Numbered from the stretch's first letter, positions 1-10,825 are shown. The stretch is DNA of 64,000 bases from an uncultured Flavobacteriales bacterium (GCA_905479105.1 CAJQLE010000002.1:248001-312000); one strand, 5' to 3'. Numbers and translations are program-made. The notes: generated from the letters alone by a model not told the origin.

Positions 1-1005
1 TTTCTCATCTTGATAAAGCTGAACAGCTTTTTCAGCGTATTCAGCTGCATCGTCAGCAATAAAACCATTCCATGGCAATTGACCGTGCATGGCTTCTGCA
101 CCGATGGAAGAAGTAACGTTGGGCGTTCCGCATTGCATAGCATTCAATAGCTTGCCTTTTAATCCTGCGCCAAAACGCAATGGCGCCAACAAAACTCGAG
201 CATTTCCGATCACTTCAAAGGCATCCTCTGCCCTTCCCTTGACGATGAAACCAGAGCTTGGATCATTCATTTCCAGAACTTGCTGGGTTGGATAAGCGCC
301 ATAAACGTGCAATTCTGCATTCGGCATCTGCTTTCTAATCAGTGGCCAAATGTCAGACTTCAAATACTTTACAGCATCCAAATTGGGAGCGTGATGAAAA
401 TTGCCAATCGACACAAAATGCTGGCGATCTGAAAAAGTCTTGTCGCTTTTCTGTTCTTCCGCATCCACCATAAATGGCAAATAATGCAGCAAACCAGCAT
501 CTACTTTAAAAACTCGCTGCAATAGATCCATCTCCACCGCTGAGATCATCAATGTGATGTCTGAACGCAGAATAGCCGCCACTTCTCGAATGGCGACATC
601 TGAAAGGAGATCGTCATCCTTAAATACGCGCTTTTCTTGAAACGCTCGCTGACGCGCATAGCGCAAGCAGTGTAAGTCTTCCGTGTCTAATATCCGCAAC
701 GCATTTGGAACGTATTTCGCCACACGCCAGCCGAATTGTTCTTCGGTCATGGAGCGATCGTATATGACCATGTCTGGAGCGAGATTTTGAATCAAAGCAT
801 CAAAACCAATGTCATTTACTTTAATGCTTAGCTTATTTACGCCAATACCAGAAAGGTCTATTGCAAAAGGACTTTCAGCAGCGGTTGAAGCATAATGAAC
901 TTCCCAGTTAAGTTGTTGAAATAAGCGGATGATTTGAAGCATCCTGCTCCCAGCTGCCGTTGAGTTTGGCTCTAACCAGACCGTACTGAGAATGAGAATC
1001 TTCAA
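1..1005 (-). CDS. Glycosyltransferase family 4-like protein, C-terminus truncated by window edge
   Basis: Own reading of the minus strand from TTG at 1003-1005: (M)KILILSTVWLEPNSTAAGSRMLQIIRLFQ...GFIVKGRAEDAFEVIGNARVLLAPLRFGAGLKGKLLNAMQCGTPNVTSSIGAEAM; GT-B C-terminal signature. Absent from the ORF track because it is open at the edge. Confidence 0.8.
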   Translation of the reverse strand, partial: MKILILSTVWLEPNSTAAGSRMLQIIRLFQQLNWEVHYASTAAESPFAIDLSGIGVNKLSIKVNDIGFDALIQNLAPDMVIYDRSMTEEQFGWRVAKYVPNALRILDTEDLHCLRYARQRAFQEKRVFKDDDLLSDVAIREVAAILRSDITLMISAVEMDLLQRVFKVDAGLLHYLPFMVDAEEQKSDKTFSDRQHFVSIGNFHHAPNLDAVKYLKSDIWPLIRKQMPNAELHVYGAYPTQQVLEMNDPSSGFIVKGRAEDAFEVIGNARVLLAPLRFGAGLKGKLLNAMQCGTPNVTSSIGAEAMHGQLPWNGFIADDAAEYAEKAVQLYQDEK

Positions 1006-1017
1006 ATGAATGTGGGT

Positions 1018-1554
1018 TTATTCGTTCAATCGAATCAAGGCGAAAAGCGCGTAGTTCATCATGTCTTGATAATTGGCATCAATGCCCTCGCTCATGATGG
1101 TCTTTCCTTTATTGTCCTCAATTTGACGAATGCGTAAAATCTTCATCAAAATCAGATCGGTCAATGAGCTCACGCGCATATCTCTCCAAGCCTCACCGTA
1201 ATCAGTGTTCTTTTTGATCATCAAATCACGCGTCAATGTAGCTTTAGACTCATACAGCTCTTTGGTTCTTTCCAAGGATAATTCCATGCCCTCAGCATCG
1301 GACAATTCTAATTGCAATTGAGCCATGATGCAGTAATTCACAATACCGATGAACTCATCTTGCACGTCCTCTCCCACCTTATTCTCACCTGTTTCTTCTA
1401 TGGTGCGAATGCGCTGCGCCTTGATGAAGATTTGATCGGTCAAAGATTTTGGTCTCAGCACACGCCAAGCTGTTCCGTAGTCAGCAGTTTTCTTCAAAAA
1501 AATGTCTCGGCATTTTTCTAAAGCTTCATCGTATTGTTTAAGTGTATGTTCCAT
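1018..1554 (-). CDS. DUF1599-type protein with two tandem copies of the domain
   Basis: 178 aa; internal repeat KKTADYGTAWRVLRPKSLTDQIFIKAQRIRTIEE / KKNTDYGEAWRDMRVSSLTDLILMKILRIRQIED. Confidence 0.75.
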   Translation of the reverse strand: MEHTLKQYDEALEKCRDIFLKKTADYGTAWRVLRPKSLTDQIFIKAQRIRTIEETGENKVGEDVQDEFIGIVNYCIMAQLQLELSDAEGMELSLERTKELYESKATLTRDLMIKKNTDYGEAWRDMRVSSLTDLILMKILRIRQIEDNKGKTIMSEGIDANYQDMMNYALFALIRLNE

Positions 1555-1598
1555 CTATTTTCGTTACCGATATGGGCCAGCAAATTACAGCAATTCCA

Positions 1599-2453
1599 AT
1601 GAAACAAACCATCAACTGCCGAGGCAAATTGATCGACTTCTCCACACCACTTGTGATGGGTGTCATCAATGTTACTCCCGATTCTTTCTTTGATGGTGGA
1701 AAATACAACAGTGAAAGTGGCATCATCGAACGCGCTAAAATGCATTTAGAAGCAGGAGCAGCCATTCTTGACGTTGGAGCAATGTCAACCCGCCCGAAAG
1801 CAGAAATGATTGCTGAATCGGAAGAATTGGAGCGATTGATTCCAGCAGTAAAACTGTTGAGAACAACTTTTCCTGAAGCAGTCATATCTGTAGACACCTT
1901 TCGATCTTCTATAGCTCAAGCAGCCATTGAAGCAGGAGCAGATATGATCAATGACATCAGCGGAGGAACAATGGACGATGCGATGTTCACCACCATTGCA
2001 AAACTTCAAGTACCTTATGTATTGATGCACATTCAAGGTACACCCGAAACCATGCAAGACAATCCTCATTATAATAAAGTCACCCAAGAAGTCATCACCG
2101 ACTTAATGCTTAAGGCTCATCAATTGAAGCAATTGGGCGTGCATGACATCATCATTGACCCGGGATTTGGATTTGGAAAAACGTTAGAACACAACCTAAG
2201 CTTGCTTCAAAATTTAAATCACTTCGCAGTTTTAGGACATCCCATTTTGGCTGGACTTTCCAGAAAAAGTATGATCAATCGTGTGCTGGGCACAAAACCC
2301 GAAAACGCACTAAACGGCACTACCGCTTTGAATATGATTGCCTTAGAACGGGGCGCCAGTATCTTACGTGTTCATGATGTGAAGGAGGCCATGGAGTGTG
2401 TAAAGTTGAATAATGCTATATCTAATTCTAATTCTAACTTTGGCGATTCTTAA
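1599..2453 (+). CDS. folP: Dihydropteroate synthase
   Basis: VMGVINVTPDSFFDGG, DVGAMSTRP, IIDPGFGFGKTLEHN, AGLSRKSM motifs. ORF opens at 1542, but ATG at 1599 (MKQTINCRGKLIDFSTP) is the more plausible start. Confidence 0.95.
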   Translation: MKQTINCRGKLIDFSTPLVMGVINVTPDSFFDGGKYNSESGIIERAKMHLEAGAAILDVGAMSTRPKAEMIAESEELERLIPAVKLLRTTFPEAVISVDTFRSSIAQAAIEAGADMINDISGGTMDDAMFTTIAKLQVPYVLMHIQGTPETMQDNPHYNKVTQEVITDLMLKAHQLKQLGVHDIIIDPGFGFGKTLEHNLSLLQNLNHFAVLGHPILAGLSRKSMINRVLGTKPENALNGTTALNMIALERGASILRVHDVKEAMECVKLNNAISNSNSNFGDS

Positions 2454-2465
2454 ATAGAAACACCT

Positions 2466-3428
2466 ATGGCAGTTTACCTCGAATTTGAAAAACCGATTCA
2501 AGAGCTTCAAGAGCAATTGGAGAACCAGAAGCAGGTTAAAGAAAAGAGTAAATTAAAAAGTGACGACTCCATTAAGGAGCTAGAACAGCGGCTGATTGAA
2601 ACCAAGAAAGAGATTTATGCAGGTTTATCTCCTTGGCAGAAAGTACAAGTAAGTCGTCATCCTGAAAGACCTTATACATTGGCCTATATAAATGCAATTA
2701 CTGGCGGTGATTTCATTGAATTGCATGGTGATAGAGGCGTGCGTGATGACAAGGCAATGGTAGGTGGTTTTGGAAGTATTGATGGGAAGACCTTCATGTT
2801 TGTTGGTCAACAAAAAGGCATCAATACTAAGATGCGTCAGTACCGAAACTTCGGTATGGCAAATCCTGAAGGGTATAGAAAAGCTTTACGCCTCTTCAGA
2901 CTAGCAGAGAAATTCAATAAGCCCATCGTTTGTTTCATTGATACTCCTGGAGCATTTCCTGGTTTAGAAGCAGAAGAACGAGGTCAAGGTGAAGCTATTG
3001 CAAGAAACATCTATGAGATGTTCAATCTGAAGGTTCCTGTTATTGCGATTGTCATTGGTGAGGGAGCTTCTGGTGGTGCACTGGGAATTGGAGTTGCTGA
3101 TAAAGTATTGATGATGGAATACACATGGTATTCGGTAATCTCTCCGGAGTCTTGTTCGTCTATCTTATGGAGAAGCTGGGACTATAAAGAAATAGCGGCA
3201 GATGCATTGAAGCTAACTTCAGACAACATGCTCGGTAATGGTTTGATTGATGGCATCATCAAAGAGCCAATTGGTGGAGCGCATAGCAATCATGTGGAAG
3301 CATTTGAAAGCGTGAAAGCTGAGATCATCAAGCAATACGACTCACTCAAAAGATTAAAGCCAGAGGTTAGGGTCAACAATCGTATCGAAAAGTATAGCTC
3401 CATGGGAGTTTTCGTTGAAGGCGACTAA
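2466..3428 (+). CDS. accA: Acetyl-CoA carboxylase carboxyltransferase subunit alpha
   Basis: [12 protein letters not shown]..., [23 protein letters not shown]-like, [32 protein letters not shown]. Confidence 0.97.
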   Translation: MAVYLEFEKPIQELQEQLENQKQVKEKSKLKSDDSIKELEQRLIETKKEIYAGLSPWQKVQVSRHPERPYTLAYINAITGGDFIELHGDRGVRDDKAMVGGFGSIDGKTFMFVGQQKGINTKMRQYRNFGMANPEGYRKALRLFRLAEKFNKPIVCFIDTPGAFPGLEAEERGQGEAIARNIYEMFNLKVPVIAIVIGEGASGGALGIGVADKVLMMEYTWYSVISPESCSSILWRSWDYKEIAADALKLTSDNMLGNGLIDGIIKEPIGGAHSNHVEAFESVKAEIIKQYDSLKRLKPEVRVNNRIEKYSSMGVFVEGD

Positions 3429-3486
3429 ATTTCCTAGCTAAATACTGGATGAACCAGAACGCATCTGACATGTTTTACTTTATACC

Positions 3487-4533
3487 ATGACTGAAGTATT
3501 CTGGAAAAAATATACCCTGAATTTTAAGAAGCCAAGTGGCACTTCACGTGGTGTCTTGCTAGAAAAGCATAGCTATTTTTTTATTGCTAAAAATCTAGAC
3601 TTTCCCTATCCCGTTCTTGGAGAGTGCAGTTTGATAGAAGGCTTGAGTCCAGATCCTGTGGACGGCTATGAAGACAAACTGACCAAAGTTTGTGATTGGC
3701 TTAATAAAAAGACAGCTGACAAACCAGATCTATCACTCTATCCAAGCATTGAATTTGGATTAGAAACCTTTGAAGCTGACCTAAAAGCCAAAGGCAATAA
3801 AATCTTTTATAATGATGGCTTCACCAAAGGTGAAGATGCCATGCTCATCAATGGGCTCGTTTGGATGGGTGGGCCAAAATTTATGTTGGATCAAGTTCAA
3901 GAAAAAATTACTCAGGGTTTCACATGCGTTAAGTTGAAAATTGGCGCCATAGACTTTCAAGAAGAGCTAAACATTCTGAAACAAATTCGCAATCAGTTTG
4001 GAAACGATCTTGAATTAAGAGTTGATGCCAATGGAACGTTTTCAGCGGATGAAGCGCTGAGTAAATTAGAAGCCTTAAGCGCGTTTAAGATCCACTCTAT
4101 TGAGCAACCCATAAAACCCGGACAATGGAGAGAAATGGCTCAGCTGTGCCAAGAAACACCAATTCCCATCGCTTTAGATGAAGAATTGATTTCTGTTATT
4201 GATTTTGGTCAAAAAACTGAACTATTAGACACCGTCAAACCGCAATTCATCATTTTAAAGCCAAGTCTCTTAGGTGGACTAAATGCTTCGAACCAATGGA
4301 TTCAACTGGCTGAAGAGCGCAGTATAGCTTGGTGGATGACTTCAGCTTTGGAGAGTAATGTGGGATTAAACAGCATCACACAATTCACCTTTTCAAAAAA
4401 CGTTAATCTACCGCAAGGATTAGGCACAGGTTCGTTGTATTTAAATAACTTCGAATCACCCCTTTATATTCAAGGTGAAATGATCAAATTTGACCCTGAC
4501 AACTCTTGGAACTTGAACAACCTTATTCTATGA
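3487..4533 (+). CDS. menC: o-Succinylbenzoate synthase
   Basis: Enolase superfamily: VKLKIGAIDF, LRVDANGTFS, IEQPIKPGQW, ALDEEL, LKPSLLGGL; followed by menE. Confidence 0.88.
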   Translation: MTEVFWKKYTLNFKKPSGTSRGVLLEKHSYFFIAKNLDFPYPVLGECSLIEGLSPDPVDGYEDKLTKVCDWLNKKTADKPDLSLYPSIEFGLETFEADLKAKGNKIFYNDGFTKGEDAMLINGLVWMGGPKFMLDQVQEKITQGFTCVKLKIGAIDFQEELNILKQIRNQFGNDLELRVDANGTFSADEALSKLEALSAFKIHSIEQPIKPGQWREMAQLCQETPIPIALDEELISVIDFGQKTELLDTVKPQFIILKPSLLGGLNASNQWIQLAEERSIAWWMTSALESNVGLNSITQFTFSKNVNLPQGLGTGSLYLNNFESPLYIQGEMIKFDPDNSWNLNNLIL

Positions 4534-5657
4534 TCAGCGAGCTTACTACAGAATGGAAAAATTATAAAACTCTGTCCATCAATGGCAAAAAGCGATCGTT
4601 GCACGAGTGGCGTGCACATGCTCAACAGCAATTGCAAGAGGGATATGGCATGGGTGAATTGGAAGAAATTCTGGAGTTTGTGGTTGATTGGAGCAACACC
4701 AAAGACTGGATTCAAGCGCGTACTTCAGGAAGTACCGGACGGCCAAAGAATATTAAAATTAAGAAAGAGCACATCTTAGCTAGCGCCTTAAGAACCCTAA
4801 ACTTTCTCGATCTCAAGCCTGAGAATTCAGCGCTACTTTGCATGCCCAACAAGTTCATTGGCGGTAAAATGATGATTGCCAGGTCAATAATTGGAGCGTT
4901 GGATCTTTACATAGCAGAATCAACTTCTTTACCGGAAATCCCTGAAGGCAAAAGCATCGATTTTGCTGCCTTGGTGCCTTTGCAACTCTTCAATATTACC
5001 GAAGACGCAGAAGCTACCGAGCGATGGAAAAAAGTAAGTAAAATTATTGTGGGAGGCGGACAAGTTGATCCACGATTAGAAGAAAGAACCAAAGATTGGC
5101 CGAATGAGATTTATGAGTCCTTTGGCATGACAGAAACCATTTCACACGTGGCATTGCGCAGGGTGAATGGACCCGGAGAACGCATGCCGTTTAAAGTGCT
5201 CGAAGGCATAGAAATAGAAGCGGATGAGCGCGGCTGCTTGGTATTGAAGTCTGAGTTGTTACCTGATAATCCTTTAATCACAAACGACATTGTAAAGATT
5301 GAAGATGAAACTTCATTTCATTGGATAGGTCGAGCAGACAACATGATCAATAGCGGTGGTGTGAAGATCATTCCAGAGGTGATAGAAAAGTTGGTTAAAC
5401 CAATGCTCAACACAAAGTTCTTCTTCGCAGGAATGCCAGATGAAAAATTGGGTGAACTCGTGGTGCTTGTAATCGAAGGCCAGGCATTGAGTGAAGACGA
5501 TCAGAATGAACTCACAGAAGATTTAAAAGTAGCCTTGCACAAATATGAACTCCCTAAAGACATTCATTATGTCGATGCGTTTGAAGAAACGGAAAATGGG
5601 AAATTGCATAGAAAAAACACACTGAAGGAGCTTAAGTCCAAATTAGCAAAAGCTTAA
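4530..5657 (+). CDS. menE: o-Succinylbenzoate--CoA ligase (AMP-binding)
   Basis: ARTSGSTGRPKNIKIKKEH, YESFGMTETISHVALR, HWIGRADNMINSGGVKIIPEVIE; 4-nt ATGA overlap with menC. Confidence 0.88.
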   Translation: MISELTTEWKNYKTLSINGKKRSLHEWRAHAQQQLQEGYGMGELEEILEFVVDWSNTKDWIQARTSGSTGRPKNIKIKKEHILASALRTLNFLDLKPENSALLCMPNKFIGGKMMIARSIIGALDLYIAESTSLPEIPEGKSIDFAALVPLQLFNITEDAEATERWKKVSKIIVGGGQVDPRLEERTKDWPNEIYESFGMTETISHVALRRVNGPGERMPFKVLEGIEIEADERGCLVLKSELLPDNPLITNDIVKIEDETSFHWIGRADNMINSGGVKIIPEVIEKLVKPMLNTKFFFAGMPDEKLGELVVLVIEGQALSEDDQNELTEDLKVALHKYELPKDIHYVDAFEETENGKLHRKNTLKELKSKLAKA

Positions 5658-5677
5658 CCCTTATTTTTAATTGCGCT

Positions 5678-6907
5678 TTACGATTTAATTTCTTCTACTT
5701 CAAAAGACTCTTGCCTTCTTCTCTTGCGCTCATTTACGATCATAGTATATTCTTTACCCATATGCCCTGAGATGGCTGAATTCTCTTTTGCTCTGCGCAT
5801 TAAATAAGGCAATGTTGCCTTTACTGGTCCATATGGCAAGTACTTCGAAACATTGTAACCAGAAGCAGCCAAATTGAAGCTCATATAGTCACTCATTCCA
5901 TACAACTGAGAAAAGTAAATATGTGGATGATTGTTTTGCAGTCCCTTTTGTGCCATCAACTCTGTGAGCAACATTGAGCTCTCTTCATTATGCGTTCCCG
6001 CGCATATTTCTACCCAATCAATATTATCGACACTCAACGCCAATGCCGCGTTATAAAAATCATCCGTAGCTTGTTTTGTAGGATTGATTGGAGTTGGATA
6101 ACCCATTTCTTTAGCGCGTCTATTTTCCTTATCAAGGTATGCACCTCTCACGATCTTCATACCTATTTTAAAGCCTTCTAATCTACCTCTCTCAATAAGT
6201 TTTCTGTAATACTCCAAACGATCATGGCGAAACATCTGAATGGTTTGAAAAATGATAGCGCGTTCCTTATTATATCTAGCCATCATGGTTTCCACCAATT
6301 CGTCTATCGCATCTTGCACCCAGCTTTCTTCAGCATCTACATAAAGTGGCACATCGTTATCAAAAGCAGCTTGACAAATACGCTCAAAGCGCAATTGCCA
6401 ATTTGCAGCTTCTCTTTTTTCAGATTCATTCAGATGCTTCTTTGAAGACAGCTTTTCGAGTAATGAATTAGAAACTATACCACTCACCTTGATGCATGAC
6501 ACTGGAATGTTCTTATTCTCCTTTGCCAACTGAATGATGCGCACAATTTCGGTCTCTGTTTTACCAAATTCAATCTCCTTATCTTGACCTTCTACTGAAT
6601 AATCGAGGATGGCACCAATCTGGTTTACACCTAATTTTTCTACCGCCTGCAACGACTCAAAAATGGTTTCTCCACCGCAAAAAACACGGAAAATAGTCGG
6701 TTTTACAGCCCAGCGAATAGGTAAGTTCCATTTTAATGCTAGCTCGGCCAGTTTTATTAAAATGGTTGTAAGCCATTCGTTATTCATCATTCGGAATATC
6801 CAATATGAAAGACGAAGCTCATTATCGCTCAAGTGAGCGAATGACGTTGAAAAGTCCCTAAAACTTAAGGGAGGAAATTCATTGTTTTCACTTTGAGGTA
6901 TGTCCAT
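5678..6907 (-). CDS. Proline dehydrogenase family protein
   Basis: 409 aa PRODH: FCGGETIFESL, GFKIGMKIVRGAYLDKE, EICAGTHNEES, YGPVKATLPYLMRRAKEN. Confidence 0.9.
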   Translation of the reverse strand: MDIPQSENNEFPPLSFRDFSTSFAHLSDNELRLSYWIFRMMNNEWLTTILIKLAELALKWNLPIRWAVKPTIFRVFCGGETIFESLQAVEKLGVNQIGAILDYSVEGQDKEIEFGKTETEIVRIIQLAKENKNIPVSCIKVSGIVSNSLLEKLSSKKHLNESEKREAANWQLRFERICQAAFDNDVPLYVDAEESWVQDAIDELVETMMARYNKERAIIFQTIQMFRHDRLEYYRKLIERGRLEGFKIGMKIVRGAYLDKENRRAKEMGYPTPINPTKQATDDFYNAALALSVDNIDWVEICAGTHNEESSMLLTELMAQKGLQNNHPHIYFSQLYGMSDYMSFNLAASGYNVSKYLPYGPVKATLPYLMRRAKENSAISGHMGKEYTMIVNERKRRRQESFEVEEIKS

Positions 6908-8780
6908 CGCCTTTATAATCTAGCAGCTCATCTATGCTGTTTGATGAAACGGAATGATAATTAGGTCTTGCCTGCGCGTATATCGCAGTTGCTCTTTCTT
7001 TCGTAAGATCAGCCTCGGCCAATGCGGTATAAATCGGCATTAAGAATTTTCTTCTTCCTACGCGAATCAAAAACTCTTCAATGGCATCATCAGCCAAGCT
7101 GTAGCTGTTCTCAATGGAGCGAAGGAACCATTCAGCCGCTATCTCACTATTTCCTGTTTTTGTCAATGAAAAGCGGTTGTCGAGGTCTTTCATTTTTACA
7201 ATGCCGATATTTGCAGGAAGTTGACGCAAGAAATGCAACCATTGGTGCGTAGTCCAATTGGCCGTATCAATTGCTGCAGCCTTTCCATCTTCTGCTAAAA
7301 AGTCCCCTACTTGCGCATTGACTTGCTCAAATAGAGTAGATGAAACTTCGATACAATTGTCTGGTAACCCAGGGCCATACACCCACTCGTCAATTTTCAG
7401 TTCTTTGTATTTGGCTTCATCATTCAAAAGCAAATCTTCTTTGAGGTGAGTTAAAAACTCCTCTGTGATAATAGTTTGGAACGCATTGTCAGAAAAATGC
7501 TCGTTTAAGAATTGATCAAATTTTCCCCTACCTACATTCTCCTCCATCGTGCGCAAGAAGAAATAGCCTTTTTCATAGGCAATATCACTCATTCCATCAT
7601 CTGGATCACGACCTTCTAAATCCAGTTTTAAGTGGGTGTCATCTGGTGAGTCTGCCAAAGCTTTCAATTCCTTGTCCAAGTCCTGACGACCAAGCAGCGT
7701 AAGCATATCTGCATACTCCTTACCATAAACGTCCTCCATGATTCTTCGCTCAAAGTAAACTGTAAAGCCTTCATTCAACCAGAAGTCATCCCACGTGCGA
7801 TTGGTAACCAAGTTTCCACTCCAGCTGTGCGCCAATTCATGCGCCACAAGAGCGGTTAATGATTTGTCTCCCGCAAGAATTGTGGGCGTGGCAAATGTTA
7901 AACGAGGATTCTCCATTCCACCAAAAGGAAAACTTGGCGGCAATAAAAGGACATCGTATTGGTCCCAAGCATACTTACCATAAATACTTTCCGCTGATTC
8001 CAGCATCTTTTGCATGTCTTCAAACTCAAATGCAGTCGCTTCAATCATGCTCGGTTCAGCATAAACTCCTGTGTTTGCTCCTACGGATTGAAAAACCAAA
8101 TCACCCACAGCCAATGCCATCAAATAACTTGGAATCGGTTGATTCATTTCAAAGTGATACACACCTGAAGAATCTATCTCTGTGGGATTAGAAGCACTCA
8201 TAAGAGCCATCAATCCAGATGGAACGGTGATTGTAGCCTCATATGTATAACGAATGCCTGGACTGTCTTGACAAGGAATCCATGTTCGGGCCAAAATAGC
8301 TTGCGATTGAGTGAACAAAAATGGTTGCACTTTGCCCGCAGTTTGCTGAGGATTGAGCCATTGCAGTGCTTCAGCACCGTCAGTCGTGACATATTCAATG
8401 CTTACACGCTTTGCTTGAGGAGTGATTGTGATTTCCAAAGCTTGACCCAAGAATTCCACTTTAGGACCAATCCACCAATCTTTGGTTTCTGTGCTATCAA
8501 CAAATACCTTAGCAATGCTAAGATTCCGTGTATCAAAAACGATTTTTTGTGCATCGTCTGACGTTTCGATATCGTAATGAGCCTTAGCGTTTAAGACGCG
8601 GTTTTCGAAATCCACTGAAGCAATTAAGTTCAAGTGCTTCACCTTGGCTTCAGATGGCCTGGCGAAGGAATGGATGAGTGCTTTTTCCTCTTTTACTTCC
8701 GTATCCTGATTTGATTCTTTTGGCCCACCGCACGAAATGAGGGCTACTAACGTCAACAATCCAACTACACGATGCATCAT
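6888..8780 (-). CDS. M1 family aminopeptidase, leukotriene A4 hydrolase-like, lipoprotein-type N-terminus
   Basis: FPFGGMENPRLTF; HELAHSW...NEGFTVYFE (HExxH-x18-E); signal peptide ending ISCGG. Confidence 0.93.
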   Translation of the reverse strand: MMHRVVGLLTLVALISCGGPKESNQDTEVKEEKALIHSFARPSEAKVKHLNLIASVDFENRVLNAKAHYDIETSDDAQKIVFDTRNLSIAKVFVDSTETKDWWIGPKVEFLGQALEITITPQAKRVSIEYVTTDGAEALQWLNPQQTAGKVQPFLFTQSQAILARTWIPCQDSPGIRYTYEATITVPSGLMALMSASNPTEIDSSGVYHFEMNQPIPSYLMALAVGDLVFQSVGANTGVYAEPSMIEATAFEFEDMQKMLESAESIYGKYAWDQYDVLLLPPSFPFGGMENPRLTFATPTILAGDKSLTALVAHELAHSWSGNLVTNRTWDDFWLNEGFTVYFERRIMEDVYGKEYADMLTLLGRQDLDKELKALADSPDDTHLKLDLEGRDPDDGMSDIAYEKGYFFLRTMEENVGRGKFDQFLNEHFSDNAFQTIITEEFLTHLKEDLLLNDEAKYKELKIDEWVYGPGLPDNCIEVSSTLFEQVNAQVGDFLAEDGKAAAIDTANWTTHQWLHFLRQLPANIGIVKMKDLDNRFSLTKTGNSEIAAEWFLRSIENSYSLADDAIEEFLIRVGRRKFLMPIYTALAEADLTKERATAIYAQARPNYHSVSSNSIDELLDYKGDGHTSK

Positions 8781-8903
8781 AATTCATTACTAATTAGAGG
8801 ACGAAAGTAATGCGCAGAATTGAGGAAGATGCTATGATTTGATCATAACATTAATTGAAGTAAAAAGGTGCTGAATCGTTAAAGTAGATGTGCATTGAAA
8901 AGC

Positions 8904-10523
8904 CTACTGCTTTATGAGTTTATATGAAGCTACTTGGCCTGCCGTTTCAAAATTGACAAAGTAAACTCCCGCTGGATAGTGCGCTAAATCAAGACTATGA
9001 ATGGTGCTGTTTTGCATAAAGCTTTCCATGCGTTGACCAATGGCAGAATAAAATGTTGCTTTGGAACCAATCAAGTTTTCATTGACACGAATCTGAAGCT
9101 GGTCATTTACTGGATTTGGAAAGAATTCAATTTGACCTGATGAGTTATCTTTTAATCCGGCTGGACTACCTGTCGTATCTTCTTGATAGATGCGCACATA
9201 GTCAATAATCATTGGACTTTCTGTGAAATTCGAATCTATCGCGCCTTGCATTGCCACGTTCAACAGGATGTATTGCTCTGCAATGTATGGCCATGTATCC
9301 ATATTCTTGTCTTCAGGCGCATAGGTGTAAAACACATAACCATCTAAGCTGAAGTCCATTTTTTCTGGAGTCCACACCAATGAATAGGTGTGGAATTCTG
9401 TAGATACATTTTCATCTACCAATCCACCATGATTAACCGTAGCACCAAAAGAAGAAGGCGTGTGCAACGCACTCGAAACATAGTTTTGATTGTTTCCCCA
9501 ATGCTCCATGATGTCAATTTCTCCGCATGCTGGCCATTGAGCTGCTCCATACTCTTCATCCCAATATCCTCCATCTTCATCGATGTTTTTGCCTAAGGTC
9601 CAAATGGCTGGCCAAGTACCGACTCCAGTTGGAAGTATGGCCCTTACCTCTACTTTACCATATGTGAACGCAAACTTTGAATTTAACCGAGCGGAAGTGT
9701 ATTGCTTTGTTTCGCCTTGATTAGTAAAAGTTTCTTTTTTTGCCATGACGTGCAATTTACCATCTTCCACAAAGGAATTTTCCAGTCTATTGGTGTAGTG
9801 CTGAACTTCGTTATTAAACCATGATCCACTTGGAGGTAATTGTGTTTGATGAAACCATTTGTTCGAATCAATAGCACCATCGCTGTTAAACTCATCGGAC
9901 CAAATGAGCATGTCATAGACTGGATCAGGCTCTGGAAGCACAATGGTTCCGTCATAGCTAAAATCATCAAAATATGCCACCACTTGATCGGAATTATTCT
10001 CTCCATTAACTTGAATCAACACACGGTTCAAATCATCTCGATTGATAGGATCAGATGAGCCGGCATCTAAGTTGATGAACGGGTCGTTTTCAAAATCAAA
10101 CGTTATGGTTTGCCATTGATCTAATGTAATGGCCTTGATTACTTCTGTTTGAGTGCTCCAAGGTTCCCCCAAAGTGCCGTCTTGCAGTTTTAGAGAAACT
10201 TGATTGGTTTGTGCCCCAGTAATTGAACTGGCTGGAACATAGATTTTGAGTGTAAACGTGTGATCATTTGACAAATCAAAATTCGAAGGAATATCAAAGC
10301 GCACATTAGCATAAGCACCTCCTTGATCTGAGTATTGCATTACTGTAGCTGATCCATTGGCGCCATCTAAGAAAGGATTAGCAAACCCATCATCAATTTG
10401 ACAATCATCACCATACCAAGATGGTATGGTTCCGTTGCCTTCAAAATCGTCTTCAACAGTTTGAGATGAAGATGGAAAAGGCAAAACGAATGCAGCAAAA
10501 AATAGAAGAGTGTAATTTTTCAT
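8904..10523 (-). CDS. Secreted GH16 beta-glucanase (laminarinase-like) with N-terminal CBM-like domain and T9SS sorting domain
   Basis: GEIDIMEHWG GH16 catalytic signature, MIIDYVRIYQ; C-term FFPNPVNDQLQIRV...YPAGVYFVNFETAGQVASYKLIKQ. Start set at MKNYTLLFFAAF. Confidence 0.9.
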   Translation of the reverse strand: MKNYTLLFFAAFVLPFPSSSQTVEDDFEGNGTIPSWYGDDCQIDDGFANPFLDGANGSATVMQYSDQGGAYANVRFDIPSNFDLSNDHTFTLKIYVPASSITGAQTNQVSLKLQDGTLGEPWSTQTEVIKAITLDQWQTITFDFENDPFINLDAGSSDPINRDDLNRVLIQVNGENNSDQVVAYFDDFSYDGTIVLPEPDPVYDMLIWSDEFNSDGAIDSNKWFHQTQLPPSGSWFNNEVQHYTNRLENSFVEDGKLHVMAKKETFTNQGETKQYTSARLNSKFAFTYGKVEVRAILPTGVGTWPAIWTLGKNIDEDGGYWDEEYGAAQWPACGEIDIMEHWGNNQNYVSSALHTPSSFGATVNHGGLVDENVSTEFHTYSLVWTPEKMDFSLDGYVFYTYAPEDKNMDTWPYIAEQYILLNVAMQGAIDSNFTESPMIIDYVRIYQEDTTGSPAGLKDNSSGQIEFFPNPVNDQLQIRVNENLIGSKATFYSAIGQRMESFMQNSTIHSLDLAHYPAGVYFVNFETAGQVASYKLIKQ

Positions 10524-10825
10524 TGCACTCAAAGTTAAAAAATTCTCAGATCATTACCATTGCAAGCGTATCGAGTTCGCAATATTTCAACAACGCATTT
10601 TTAATGACCTCTCTTTCCTGATCGCTGATATTGGAAATTATACATGGCATTGCAATCATCATTTGGCACATATTCAAATTGCTATAAAAGACAATTAACT
10701 GGGCGTAAGATCGATTGGTATCTAAATTAGGTTAATAAAATATGATTTAAACGCGTTCATCAAGCCCGATTAAGATCGAAGAAATAGATTTACTTTTACC
10801 CAATCCAAAATGAATCTTAACCCTT

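Noticed and set aside
89-295. Plus-strand 68-aa ORF
   Set aside because: Antisense to the truncated glycosyltransferase gene, no recognisable motif; shadow ORF.
2415-2450. Short TCTAAT microsatellite at the end of folP (ISNSNSNF)
   Set aside because: Only about three units, at the extreme C-terminus; not enough to support phase variation.
8836-8850. Small inverted repeat ATGAT-TTG-ATCAT between two genes
   Set aside because: Only 5-bp arms, no T-tract; expected by chance in AT-rich DNA.
10530-10537. TAACTTTG on the minus strand at the GH16 start
   Set aside because: Exact TAnnTTTG but only about 7 nt before the likely ATG, which would need a leaderless transcript; left as coincidence without TSS data.
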